Below are positions 24,114 through 35,332 of a stretch of DNA of 64,000 bases, piece after piece. The notes under the pieces were generated by a model. That model searched no databases and had not been told where the DNA came from. It saw only the letters and a program-made list of their open reading frames with translations. Positions within the stretch are counted from its first letter, which is position 1. The number at the start of each line of letters is the position of its first letter. This stretch comes from Bipolaris cookei (Eukaryota; Ascomycota; Dothideomycetes; Pleosporales; Pleosporaceae): positions 186,001 to 250,000 of the forward strand of contig NRSV01000045.1 in assembly GCA_002286855.1 (NCBI GenBank), read 5' to 3'. The position numbers and the translations under genes are program-made.

Positions 24114-24791
24114 TGAACGTTTCTGGATTTTTCACTTCTTAGTCTCCATCTCCATCGCAACGGAGTTCTAGCATGGCGCCACGGGACACTACATTTATTA
24201 CGATTGTGCTCGCTTCGTTTTTCTCCTGTCCAAGTCAAGTCCTCGTCCATCCAGCATGCCTGCCTGGCTTTTGGCGCTGCAAATGTCTTTCTACATACTA
24301 TAGGGGTCGGCGTTTTTTTGGATTGCCAATGTCAGCATATTGGCCTTTTGGGATATCTCTGCTTGATACTTAGTGGGAGCTGGCGCATGGAGTGCGTCAA
24401 TTTCTTTCTTGTTATTCTATTTTTTTTCACTTTCTCACTTTTTCTACTGTCTCGCCACCGATGGTGGGGGGGAGTTTGTGCCTGGTTTTACTGTAGTCTT
24501 GTCCCTTTTCGCGCTTCATTTAGCTGCGGATATGTTCATGACGTGTATGAGTTTCATGATGAGCGTAATTCCAGACTTTTTTCTCAAAACAACATATTAA
24601 TTCTTGAGTATGATGTGATTGATAAGTGATGTGTTGAGTGTTTCATATCCCAGCCGAGTCTTCTCGTGATGTTCAGTAAGAGCGCACGTGACATATCCAT
24701 GCACATGCAAAAAAAACCATGTTCTCCACCACCTCCACCACCTCCAACCATCAAGTACAATCAAGAACACACGATGTAACCATCTAATATT
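24114..24791. other. CDC14 3' flank
   Basis: About 0.68 kb of T-rich sequence between CDC14 and the tRNA, including a CCACCACCTCCACCACC tract near 24727-24743. No gene is supported. Confidence 0.55.
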
Positions 24792-24897
24792 CGATCAGCA
24801 CGGGACTCGAACCCGCAACCTTGGCCTTTTACTTTGCTTCGCTCTGCTTGAGATGCTTGCATAGGAGGGCCACGCGCTACCATTGCGCCAACCGACC
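24792..24897 (-). tRNA. tRNA-Arg (anticodon CCU) with a 34-nt intron
   Basis: On the minus strand the acceptor stem GGTCGGT pairs with GCTGATC (allowing G-U), and the D arm is GCGCAATGGTAGCGC. The anticodon stem is TGGCC/GGCCA around a CT-CCT-A loop, and the T arm is GCGGGTTCGAGTCCCGT. The discriminator is G. The anticodon CCT maps to 24863-24865. The intron at 24828-24861 sits at the canonical position between bases 37 and 38. It reads the AGG arginine codon. The B box GGTTCGAGTCC is a perfect internal promoter match. Confidence 0.9.
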
Positions 24898-25856
24898 TGA
24901 TTGTCATGAAGCAAAGTTGTGTGGTGTGTTATACATGTATCTATGTTGCACCTGGAATTCTTGCTTGATATGAGTTTGGAAAGTGATGGGCGTAATATAT
25001 TGTTTTTTGGGGGTTTGTGGGATGATTGTGTCTTCGGCGATCTTTTTTTTGGGGTGGAGGGGAGTGGTTCGAGGTGGATATATGTGGGATGTGGAGATTC
25101 TTTGGTAAAAATCTAGGGTTGATAGGGTTAGGTTCAGGTTGTAACGTCGCAGTATGTAAGTAGATTTATGTTACTTGGAAGTAGAATTTGATTTGAAGTG
25201 TTAGATTTTGGCGCACAAGGGTGAGAAGTTCTGTTTTTGTTTTGTTTTTGGTGCAAGGTGCAAGGTGCATTTGCTCTTGAAATTATTGATTGATACGACT
25301 GGAAGCGTAGATCCTGACTTAGTACTCATTAAGTACCAACTGCAAGAACACAAGACGTCGGAGTTACGCTCGTGTACTTGACACTTATACATTGTTTTCC
25401 ATACCCTATCTCCAATCAAAGACATGCCATTTCCCTTAGCTCACTAACCATCTATTCGCACTTCAAGAAGGTGGGAACCCAAGTGTAGGGGTTCGTATGA
25501 ACCAAACGATGACGCGATCGCAAGTTTTGTGGTCTAAACCCAATTCAGCCACAACATCTAATCTCGCCCAAAAACGAAATAATCCAGTCATGCAAACGTC
25601 GTCCCTCAAAAGAGGTATTAATTGAGTTTGGCGCATCTCGCTAATCAAGTAAACATTTGCTTTGAAATCAAAAATAATTCACAGTGGTAATTTCTGAAAA
25701 AAGAGAGAGACAGGGAATTCCTAGGTTACCTTTGCTGAATTGTGGGTTTTTGGTTTGTCCGGCAAGCCTCGGCGGTCGCAAGTCAAGACAAAACTATTTG
25801 TGTGTGCATGGTGACGAACGACTGGATTGTCTTCTGCAACTAGATTATACGTCAGT
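24898..25856. other. Intergenic
   Basis: About 0.96 kb of mostly T/G-rich sequence between the tRNA and the sulfoxide reductase gene. No coding region or repeat is supported. Confidence 0.55.
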
Positions 25857-26731
25857 ATGGTATGTGTGTTCTTTTGGTTCTGCCAAGTTGTTGAGGCTTG
25901 GGGATTTGCTAATGTAAGAGCGGTCTTAGGTGCACGCCGATTCATCTACATTTGCCCAGGGCATGAACAAAAAGGAGGTGTATGGACAGGTTTTGGATCA
26001 AGCGAGAGCGCTGTTTGATGGGCAAAGGAATTGGGTACGTATTTGCGAGACGAAGTTATGAACGGCGAGCCCAGCTGTGTTTCTTGTTAATCTTTGGTTA
26101 ACATGCTGACATGACATCTAGGTCTGGTGAGTTACTCCGTTGCGTTTTGTGGGGTGAAATGGGGGGTTTAAATGGAAAGAGTGAGCAAAATTTCTGATAT
26201 GTTTTTCACAACAGCAATTTTTCAAATGCAGCTTCCCTCCTCTGGCATGCATACCACTCCCTGCCGACTCCTTCCTCAGCCGTCAACTGGGCGGGCTTTT
26301 ACTTCACTGACCCGTCAAATCCGTCGCAGCTACTGCTTGGTCCTTTTCAAGGGCAGGTAGCATGTCAGGTTATCGCCTTTGGGCGCGGCGTATGCGGGAA
26401 GGCGGCGAAAGAAGCGACGACACAATTGGTAGACGACGTGGAAAAGTTCCCAGGACACATTGCGTGTGATGGGGCGAGTCGGAGTGAGATTGTTGTCCCG
26501 ATTGTCAAGGACGGGAAGGTATGTGGCTCTTTGTTTGTTTACTTGCTTTCATTCTGGTATTCATATCGGTGTTATGGCTGGGAATTGACAAGACACATGG
26601 ATGCTAAAACGGCCAAACAGGTGGTAGCGATTATCGACATTGATTGTGCGGAGCTCAACGGATTTACGACACAGGATCAAGAGGCGCTGGAGGAGCTGGC
26701 GCAACTCCTTGCTGAGTCATGTGACTTTTAG
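25857..26731 (+). CDS. Free methionine-(R)-sulfoxide reductase (fRMsr, GAF domain)
   Basis: Five exons: 25857-25859 (ATG alone), 25930-26034, 26122-26126 (5 nt), 26215-26518 and 26621-26731, encoding 175 residues, the usual family length. The joined protein reads FDGQRNWVCNFSNAASLLWH across the 5-nt exon, then VNWAGFYFTDPSNPSQLLLG, FGRGVCG, FPGHIACDGASRSEIVVPI and AIIDIDCAE. Cys 88, 98 and 122 show the spacing of the three redox Cys of the yeast enzyme (91, 101, 125 from memory). The enzyme reduces free Met-R-sulfoxide with thioredoxin and protects against oxidation. Introns 1 and 4 have GTATGT donors. The ATG-only first exon is supported by a GCTAAT branch site and by the lack of another good start. 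Confidence 0.9.
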
Positions 26732-27067
26732 AAGGAAGCGAAGATTGTGGGCGAAGGGCATGATTTTGGCAACACAAATGCGTCAGTAGGAGTGAGAGAC
26801 GAGCAAAAAGGCCCATTGCGGGATTTGGAGTAAAAAAGAGAGGCATTAATGCGCATCATGAAGACAAAGACATTGTATGTGATTTAATCAACCTCAAAAC
26901 AAGCGGAGGATTGTAATAAAGGCATCAACCTTTGGAACACAAGGAAACAATGGAATGTAAACAAAAGGATACCCGTTCGAATGAAAATTACCCAAAAGGC
27001 GTTTATGTTCAAGCGTGAGGATATGACGGCACATGTGTCTTCTACAACGTGATTTCTCACCAGCACC
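26732..27067. other. Short intergenic
   Basis: About 0.34 kb between the sulfoxide reductase and the unknown gene. A short ATG-started frame at about 26949-27017 could be an upstream exon of the latter but cannot be proved. Confidence 0.4.
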
Positions 27068-28124
27068 ATGCAGATGAAGAAACACGGTCTCTACTGCCGT
27101 ATCAAGTCTATAACCAAGGCAAGATTTCTGCCCAAAATCGACAATAACGCTGTCAAAACGTGCAAGCACAAGTTCCACAACAGACGCTGCAAAACATGCC
27201 ATATTCCCGAAGCGATTGTGAGATTAGGCTTTATAGATACCGGATATCATTGCGAGGGATATACATGCTTGAGGCGAGGTGAATATACTTCAGACGAGGT
27301 ACCCGAGTCACATGTTGGTGAGGAACGGGCGGTCGTAGTGAGTGGCTTTGATGAGATGATTTGATCCTGATCGAGTACTGACGACAAGACAGCTGCTGAG
27401 AGACGAATCAAAAGATGTAGCATCGTCTTCTTCTTTGATAGTAGACAACGTGAATGCATCAGAGCCGTATGCCATGTCTATAACCGCTGCGTATGAAGAC
27501 GACTCCTGCAGCCTCCGGAGCACAGGAAGTAACGATGTGCTAGAAGAAGCTATTCTAGCCACTGCTGTATACATGACACCGATGATACCCACCAAAATCC
27601 ATGTCCGTCATTCCTTTGAGAGTCGAAAACGAAAACAGATAACAGTCCTGGGAAGCATATCAGTGTGTGATGACGAGTCATTGAAGCTTGGCACGTCTCT
27701 CGCTCAGGAAAATTCAATCAGAATCGATCTGGCACCAGGAGAAGAAAACAATATCCAGGCTCTGATGCATGGAGCCATAAAGGGGGGTGCAGAGTCCCAG
27801 GCCAAGCTTCTAAGATTATATGGCGAGATTTCGGCTTCAGATGCACCATGTGCCCTGCCCTGGAGTAGCTCATAGCGCAGTCTCATTTGTAAAGCACGAC
27901 TTATCATGGGTCTTGAAATCCAGAGGGCTGCTGGACGGATAACAGCCGATGTCTTGGATAAGATATCGGCGCAGTTGTTTTGTCATGATAATGAAGAGGC
28001 CGCCATGGGCATGGAGGAGTTTGCAGCTTACATCCGTAGTTTGGCCGACCGAGGTGAGGTGTCTGGGGGGCGTGCAAAGCAAATTATTATGCTTGCTTCT
28101 GACGGAGAGTCGGGGCTGGTTTGA
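27068..28124 (+). CDS. Hypothetical protein, tentative three-exon model
   Basis: Proposed exons 27068-27337, 27393-27864 and 27946-28124 give 306 residues. Intron 1 has a GTGAGT donor, a TACTGAC branch and CAG, which is strong evidence for a real gene on this strand. Intron 2 (GTAGCT...ACAG) was chosen to keep frame into DVLDKISAQLFCHDNEE. The N-terminal 80 residues are Lys/Cys/His-rich (Cys near 33, 40 and 43 with CKTCH). The middle is acidic and Ser-rich, and the C-terminus is helical and charged. No domain is recognised. The first exon is the least certain part, because another frame there also reads plausibly. Confidence 0.45.
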
Positions 28125-29037
28125 CGGATCGACAGTGAAGTGTTGAAGAGGCACGTATAGATGTACGACTGCAATGTCCTCAAGTCCACATAGGAGCAAG
28201 CGCGGACAAGAATGAGTTTAGTGCATGTCGCAGAGGGCTCCACCCAGGGCGCCGGCGCGCATGCATGAAGCCTAGATCTCGCTGATCGTAGCCCGATAGC
28301 CATCATGCTGGAACGGATGGTGTCTTTATCCGGCCGGCTGGCGTCGTGGCAGCCACAGGAGAAGACAAGTCACAAGACGAGTATTTTGGCCGAAGAGCTC
28401 GCCGACTTCATTACACAGCAGGCGGGCGGGGTCTGACTACATTCGAGAAGCCTGGCACGTGGCCAGGGAACGGGAGCATGGGAGGGAGGGTGCATTTCGT
28501 AGGCTAGCTGGATGGGTTTATATGCGCCCATGGTATTACATGCTCGATGGGTCGAGGTAGCCCCGGCGCGCACTGCTTACTACATACGTACGTACATGGT
28601 ACTGAGCTGCACAAGACGACCATTCCTGCCGCCCGCATTGCCCCAACTCCAACCTTGGAGCCTGCCCATCTGCTATCATCCATTCCTGGCATCGAGTGTC
28701 AAGCGTCCAGCCTTCCCCTCAGCGCCAATTGGGACTTGCACTCGCCGCTTCGCACACTTGCACACCCCGCCGCAGCCCCCCGACGTCATCACACCTAGGC
28801 CCCATCTTCCTCCCAACACCGCCACCCCCCTTGCGTTTGTCTAGAGACATCTTTTTGCTCAAAACTTATTGCTGCTCCTCAAACCTCGCTTATCTCAGCT
28901 TCTCGCACACCCCCGCCCGCCCCCTTCTCCACCTGCATCCATCCTCGTCGCCGCCACCCGGTAAACAAGCGCCGTCGCAATCACTCAAGCTGGCTGGCAA
29001 CAGGCGCCGGAGCGCCCAGGGCGGCTTGCTCTCGAAG
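28125..29037. promoter_or_regulatory. Upstream region and leader of the PP2C gene
   Basis: About 0.9 kb. The last 350 bases are strongly C-rich and pyrimidine-biased, as in fungal leaders; the PP2C frame stays open through much of it but without an ATG. Confidence 0.5.
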
Positions 29038-30754
29038 ATGTTCGGGAATGCAAAAGACGACGAAGGCACCGCCATCGATGCCCCTGCAAACAACGACGCG
29101 CCCAGGGCGGCGGCTACCTCGACGGCCGACAACGCCGCCTCTGGCACACACGGCGCGAGCAATGGTGCCACTGCTGATCGCAAGGGCATCGACTCTGCTG
29201 CTCCACCAGAGCGGAAACGACGGAGCAGTGGCGTGTCGCGTGCCCGCGACATGTTCTCGAGCGCGAAGCAGTCATTACACATTGGCGGCTCCTCCCCCAC
29301 CTCGACCTCGTCTGCCAACACCGCCCACATGTCGGAGAAGCCAGCTGCCCAAACCCCAATGCAGAAGCTGGGCAAGTCGGACGCTGCCCTCAGCGTGCCC
29401 CAGGGCTCGCTCAACAATTCTGCTGGCGAGTCCGCACCAGGTCCACGGTCCACGTTCCGCGTCGGCGTCACCGAGGACAAGAACAAGAAGTGCAGACGGA
29501 CTATGGAGGATACACATGCATACCTATACAACTTCCTCAGCACTCCCGCCCCCTCGTATGGCCTGGATAAGCCCCGTGCTGTCTCGGATGCGAGCTCGGT
29601 CCAGTCTGATCTATCGCAGGCTGTGGTCGAGAGCGACAATGGCTACTTTGCCATCTTCGACGGCCATGCCGGTACTTTTGCTGCCGACTGGTGTGGGAAG
29701 AAGCTTCACCTGATCCTGGAAGAGACGATTCGAAAGAATCCCAACACGCCGATACCCGAACTTCTTGACCAGACCTTTACCGTAGTCGACCAGCAGCTGG
29801 AGAAGCTGCCTTTGAAGAACAGTGGTTGCACTGCTGTGATTGCAGTTTTGCGATGGGAGGATCGAGTGCCCAACGCACAATCGTCCACCGGTTCCGTCCT
29901 CTTTGCACCAGCGGCAGTGTCAGCTATCAAGCAAGCTGGTGAAGGCAGCGAGTCCAGAGACGGTGCCGACGCCGCTACCTCTGAGCCTGCAGCCGAACAG
30001 GTGGAAGCAAAACTACGAAGTGAGGCTACTCGGCAGCGCGTATTGTATACGGCGAACGTGGGCGACGCGCGCATCGTCCTTTGCCGGAATGGCCGAGCTC
30101 TTCGCCTTTCGTATGATCATAAGGGCAGTGACGAGAATGAAGGACGCCGAGTTGCTAGTGCCGGTGGTTTGATCCTCAACAACCGCGTCAATGGCGTCCT
30201 CGCTGTCACGCGTGCGCTGGGCGATGCATACATGAAGGACCTGGTGACTGGACATCCTTACACCACGGAGACAGTTATCCAGGCTGACCAGGATGAATTC
30301 CTTATCCTCGCCTGCGATGGTGTAAGTCATATTTATATGGATAATTTATATTCGCTAACACGTAAAGCTCTGGGATGTCTGTTCCGACCAAGAAGCCGTC
30401 GATCTCATACGTCAAATCCATGATCCTCAAGAAGCTTCGAAGAAGCTCGTCGATTACGCTCTTGCTCGCTTCTCCACTGACAACCTGTCGTGTATGGTTG
30501 TGCGGTTCGACAACAAAGCCCTCCGCCAGCGCAAGAACGAGGCCACGACAAGTTTAGACCAAGAGCAGGCAGCTATGAAGGGCGGCATCACTGAAGCAGA
30601 CTCAATTGTAGCGCAGGCAAGGAAGTCGATTGGCGAGCCAGAGACATCGGTCGAGCATGCGGCAAAGGAGATTATCATGGAGGAAACCGAGGCTGAGCCT
30701 GGTCCCGAACTGAGTCTCGAAGCCGCCAAAGCCGCGAGGAAAAACGACGTATAG
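29038..30754 (+). CDS. PP2C-type Ser/Thr protein phosphatase (Ptc1-like)
   Basis: Two exons, 29038-30321 and 30368-30754, encode 556 residues. A disordered Ala/Ser-rich leader of about 140 residues precedes the catalytic domain, which begins FRVGVTEDKNKKCRRTMEDTH. Metal-binding motifs follow: FAIFDGHAG near residue 208, the TANVGDARIVL block, VTRALGD, and ACDGLWDVCSDQEAV across the intron. A Glu/Ala-rich helical tail closes the protein. Such phosphatases down-regulate MAP-kinase stress pathways (Hog1, cell wall) in yeast. The insert of about 50 residues between the RWEDR strand and the TANVGD strand is longer than in yeast Ptc1. The start is the first ATG in the frame. The intron has GTAAGT and a GCTAAC branch. 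Confidence 0.93.
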
Positions 30755-31231
30755 TTAGGATGAGCACATTGTCCACTGCATGTAATTCATAGTTTAGGGG
30801 GATGGGAGGCGCTTCATGTGCGAGTGGAGAGGCGCATAACAATGATGAGGAAGTGATGTATAGTTTGTAGACATACTTGTGCATGTTGTGCGCTTGGTCT
30901 GTATGCATTTCCTATAGTGTGCGCTACGTCTGAACTAGGTGCTTTAGATTTAGAATCGAGCAAAAAGTCGAGACAGCGCACTTGGCGTCTGAAACTCGTG
31001 CCGTGGCACTCGTAGACGTTGGTTTGCCCCGCATGTTTGCGCATGGACTTTGGAGGAGCACGATACGCTAGTGACGATCGTGCATCGTGGGGCGTCTACC
31101 TCCGCCATCTTCCACGACAGTTCAGAAGTCTCGGGCTTTATAAGCCTATTGCCCACTGTATCTTTCCCCCCGAACCAAACACTACTGGGGTTACACGCCC
31201 CATGTGGCTCCGAGGAGCATCGCGATAAACC
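30755..31231. other. Intergenic between PP2C and SNF4
   Basis: About 0.48 kb holding the PP2C 3' flank and the SNF4 promoter. Nothing else was recognised. Confidence 0.5.
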
Positions 31232-32574
31232 ATGTCTGGCCACGACGCGGCGGACTCAGCGACCAACGCCCTCGGCAGCGATGCGCGACCGGCTTTTGTG
31301 ACACCGAGAGACTTACTCCAGCAATCCCGCGCCCCCTTACCCCCGAAAGAGCAACCGCGTCAGCTTTCGGCTATTGACCGTGAGCAGCTGGACGGCCTGG
31401 TATGGCAACGCTTGTGTGGTGAAGAGTCATGGGGGCAGGCTGACACGAGGCCAGAGAACCATTCGAGCTTTTCTCAAGGCGAGGACGAGCTATGATGTGC
31501 TCCCTATCAGCTACCGCCTCATAGTGTTCGATACCGCCCTGTTGGTAAAGAAGAGTCTAAATATCCTTAACCAGAATGGTAAGCTTGTCAGATATTGCGT
31601 GCAAGACATATCAGCTGAGAGCCCTCCACAGGCATCGTCTCAGCGCCGCTGTGGGACTCCAAGTCATCTACTTTTGCTGGCCTTCTCACAACATCCGACT
31701 ATATCAACGTCATCCAGTACTACTGGCAGAATCCAGACGCGCTGGCCCGAGTAGATCAGTTCCGCCTGAACAGCTTGCGAGGTAAGGAAGCTCGGTCCAC
31801 GTACACCAGGCGTGTACTGACCCAAGACAGACATCGAGAAGGCACTTGGAGTCAAGCCCATAGAAACCATTTCCATTCACCCCGACCGTCCCGTGTACGA
31901 AGCATGTCGTAAGATGCTCGAGTCGCGCGCCCGGCGTATACCAATCGTCGACAGTGATGATGAGACACATAGGACCATGGTCGTTAGTGTCATCACACAA
32001 TACCGCATATTGAAGTTTATCGCGGTGAACGTCAAGGAGACGCAGAAGCTACGCAAGCCGCTTAGGGAGCTGAATGTTGGCACCTATACCGATCTCGCAA
32101 CTGCATCTATGGATACGCCTGTCATGGACGTCATACACATGCTTGTTAAGAAGAGCATATCGAGCGTTCCTATCTTGGACAAACAAGGTAAGGAGTTGAA
32201 GTGATTCTAGGAATGTATGGCTGACAATATTAGGAACTGTGCTCAATGTTTTTGAAGCCGTAGATGTGATAGCGCTCATCAAGGGCGGTGTATACGACGA
32301 CCTGAACCTAACGGTCGGCGATGCTTTGTTGAAGCGTTCAGATGTAAGTAGCTTGCTATGCTTGCTCGCAAAATTGGTATGCTAATCTTTGCAGGATTTC
32401 CCTGGTATATTCACCTGTTCGCTGAACGACAACATGTCAACAATCTACGACACAATCCGCAGGTCACGCGTGCACCGCTTCGTGGTCATTGACGAGAACA
32501 GCAAACTTAAGGGCGTCGTCACATTGAGCGACGTGCTCGAACACACGCTGCTTGAAGGCATGGAAGACGAGTAG
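31232..32574 (+). CDS. SNF4: AMPK/Snf1 complex gamma subunit (CBS-domain protein Snf4)
   Basis: Six exons: 31232-31399, 31455-31578, 31632-31781, 31831-32187, 32234-32343 and 32395-32574, encoding 362 residues. The protein reads TIRAFLKARTSYDVLPISYRL, then GIVSAPLWDSKSSTFAGLLT and SDYINVIQYYW. Four CBS repeats form two Bateman modules, including SRARRIPIVDSDDETHRTMV, SISSVPILDKQGTVLNVFEA and SRVHRFVVIDENSKLKGVVT. The gamma subunit binds adenine nucleotides and activates the Snf1 kinase, which lifts glucose repression and works through Cat8/FacB-type factors. The first 50 residues are a short disordered Ala/Pro/Gln leader. All five introns are 46-56 nt and fall between conserved blocks. Confidence 0.95.
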
Positions 32575-32968
32575 AACAATGTCGTCCATGGCCAGCTGTC
32601 AGGTTTATATTGGACGTCACTGGCACTTGATGAGCAGAGGATGCGACGATCTGACGACTAAATCGCCCGCTGGCGGGGCGACGATACTGCCGAGTACGTA
32701 GCTGGAGCACAAGGACTAAACAAGGATTACTGTGGCTCGTCTTGGGAATGAAGCGAAGATACCAATAGAAGAAGAAAGAAATGCGCTGATTAGGACAAAG
32801 TGGTACGACTTTCTTACAGAGCGCAACGGATGAGGAGGCCAGTGAATTGAATTTATTTGTGTCTTTGTATCCATCCTTTGCAAATCCTATTCATCATCGC
32901 CATCTTCTTCTTCTACTACTACTACTACTATGTCTACTTCAATAACCTACGTGTAATAAGTGCCCAGT
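32575..32968. other. Convergent intergenic region
   Basis: About 0.39 kb between the SNF4 and amine-oxidase stop codons, with a short CTA/TAC run near 32913-32930. No gene is present. Confidence 0.5.
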
Positions 32969-34754
32969 CTACTTACTCGTCCCACCTAATCCCCACACCT
33001 CACCCACCCTCCTCGCAGCCCCCTCCCCGCTCCAATACGCCCCCGTCACCGTGCCCAACGCCACAAACGGCGCACAATGCTCCCCTGCAACCCACACCCC
33101 GCGTTCCGGCATCCCGCGTCTCAAAACCTCGACATCCTCATCTCCAGCCTGCAGTCCAGTCTGGAAATTACAATAAGAACCCCATCCCGCTAGCTCGTCG
33201 TTTGCCCATGCCGTAGCTAGCACGGCTTTTGGCTTGCACTCCTTACTATCCTTTGCATAATTCGGTAAAAGAGAGTAATACGGTGTGAAGAAGTCGATCA
33301 AAACATCCTCATGCTTTTCTTTCGGGATCGACGCGAGGAGTCCGGCTATGTGTTTACTTGTGGGGCCGTGGGTGTAGAAGAGGAGGGTTGGATGCGCGGT
33401 TTCTGATGGTAAGGCGGCGAGGTTGACGGCTTCTTGGTTCCAGGACTTGGGGTTCGTAGTTGGGGTGTATGTTGGGTTAATCCAGTGGGTGAAGCCAGGG
33501 TAGTGGGTGGGGTTTATGGGGGAATCTGGGTTGGTGGGTGATGAGAGGGTGGTGGTGGTGGTGGTGGAGGAGGAGGAGGAGGAGGAGTTCCAGAAGGCGG
33601 TGGGGAAGGTAACGTAGACTTTGTCTAGATGGCCGTATCCAAGGTTTTGGACTGCGTGGTCGAAGCGGGGTGGTAAGGGGGGAATAAAAGCTGCCGTGTT
33701 TCTTTTTAGCCAGCCGAGGGGTGTGGTCATGACTACTTGGTCAAAAGTTAGGCTTTGTTTGTCTTCGAGCTCGAGGGTTACTGCTGTTTCGCCGTTGGTT
33801 TCGTGCGATATAATCGATTTGACTTTGTGCTCGAAGAGCATGGTAGCGCCTTTGAGTGCGGGTTCAGCAATCTTGTCTAGGACTTTGGCATATGTCGATG
33901 CTACAAAGAGGTTTTCGCCGTCGATGCATTCTTCCAGCCAGAAGAACTTGAGACTTTGTGTTTGGATTGGTGAGCCGACAAAAGCACCCCACATTTCGGC
34001 CATTTCGAGTATATCTCGTTGTTTCTTCTTTGGTTTTTCATCGCTGCCTGGGAATATTTTTACCACCTGCTCCTGGAAGTAGTCGTACAAACTCATCTCC
34101 GCTGGTATCGTTGCAGACTCTTGATTCGAAAACTTCATTGCTTGCTCGATGATTCCCCAGACATGTTCGCTGTTTTCTGCTGCTTCTTTTTCGGGCATGT
34201 GCTTTCCTAAACTGTCAAAAACCGACTGTCGACCGTCCCAGTTCATAGTCAAAGTCTTTGTTTCCTTAGCAAGATCAAGAATGGGGTTGTCTTCTGTGCC
34301 ATGTATCCAATTTGGGCCCCTTTACAACTTGTTAGTACGTACATTCTCGCTCAAAGCGAGTTATTAAGAGTGTACAAGACTTACAGATCGACCAAGTGAC
34401 CGAGCCCATTGCTTTGACATAACTTTAGACTTTTCAACACGCAAACTCTTCTAAAAGATTTCAAAAACTACTCACCCGTCCACCAACTCTATTTCTTCCC
34501 TCGAGTATAGTCACGTTGGCACCTTGTTTCAACAAGATATCCGCACATCTCAGCCCAGCAACACCGGCGCCAACAATGCCAATGTGTGGGATCTTGCCCG
34601 CCGCTTTTCGTGTCATGTTTGGTTCGTCCATGTAGCTTTGTAAATGTGGAGAGCTAGATAAATCTCTTGATATGCGTGTCTCACCCTCAGGTGTTGTCCT
34701 ATCATTTGTGCTGTCAGCATGCTTGACCGCGTTCTCATTGCCGATATTTCCCAT
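32969..34754 (-). CDS. FAD amine oxidase, Fms1-like polyamine oxidase
   Basis: Three exons: 34754-34476, 34422-34385 (38 nt) and 34319-32969, encoding 555 residues. The dinucleotide-binding motif GIVGAGVAGL is at residues 59-68, followed by EGRNRVGGR. Joining the small second exon restores LCQSNGLGHLVDLGPNWIHG, the substrate/FAD loop of this family. The C-terminal flavin contact region ends in WVAGEHCAPFVALGTVTGAYWSG. Fms1-type enzymes oxidise spermine or N-acetylpolyamines and release hydrogen peroxide. A Ser7-Thr6 tract with a Pro/Asn/Thr-rich extension (about 33470-33590, from GGT/GGA trinucleotide repeats on the plus strand) interrupts the domain after FPTAFWN. There is no signal peptide, so it is probably cytosolic. 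Confidence 0.9.
33548..33588. repeat. (GGT)n(GGA)n trinucleotide repeat inside the amine-oxidase gene
   Basis: On the plus strand GGT units run into GGA units. On the coding strand they encode a poly-Ser then poly-Thr tract within the enzyme domain. The unit length of three keeps the frame if copy number varies. Confidence 0.85.
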
Positions 34755-35332
34755 GATGACGTTGCGTGCTGTATCAAGGTATAAAAAAACAAGAGAGGTA
34801 GAAAGAGACCAATTTGAAGGCACTCCTTGAGAATTGGTTCGAGGTTGAAAAAGGTACAGTGCAGTCCTTGGTTGATCACTACAATAGGCGCATGGCCGTT
34901 GGCTTACTCGGAAAATGCAGGGTTCGGAAGGGAAGGTGGGGTTGGACCACAACGATAGACCGCCGCGTGATAGAAGCCCAGTCCCGTCCGGTCCAGTCCG
35001 TGCTATCAATACAGCGCCAATGTGGTGTGCCCAAGTGGCAAGTGAGGCGTGTGATGGGGCGAAGTGTTGAATGTAGTCATGCCAGTCACATTGCCGGCGG
35101 CCCGCTAGCTTTAGTTGGTGGCACGAGGCTAGACAGTAGCATTGATTGGACGATGCACGCAAAGAAGCTCAGCTTAGCTTAATCCATTAGATTTCTATCT
35201 AAAGAAAGGTCATTACAGGAATCTTCTTCGTAAGTATGGCTGTTATTGCCGTGGTATCAAATCTCGTCCTTCATCAAACAAATGCTACTTTTACCAGCAC
35301 CTCACAGTGTAGAGAAGCAGAAGTATCTGAGC
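34755..35332. other. Intergenic, amine-oxidase promoter
   Basis: About 0.58 kb upstream of the amine-oxidase gene and downstream of the next minus-strand gene. No supported gene is present. Confidence 0.5.
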
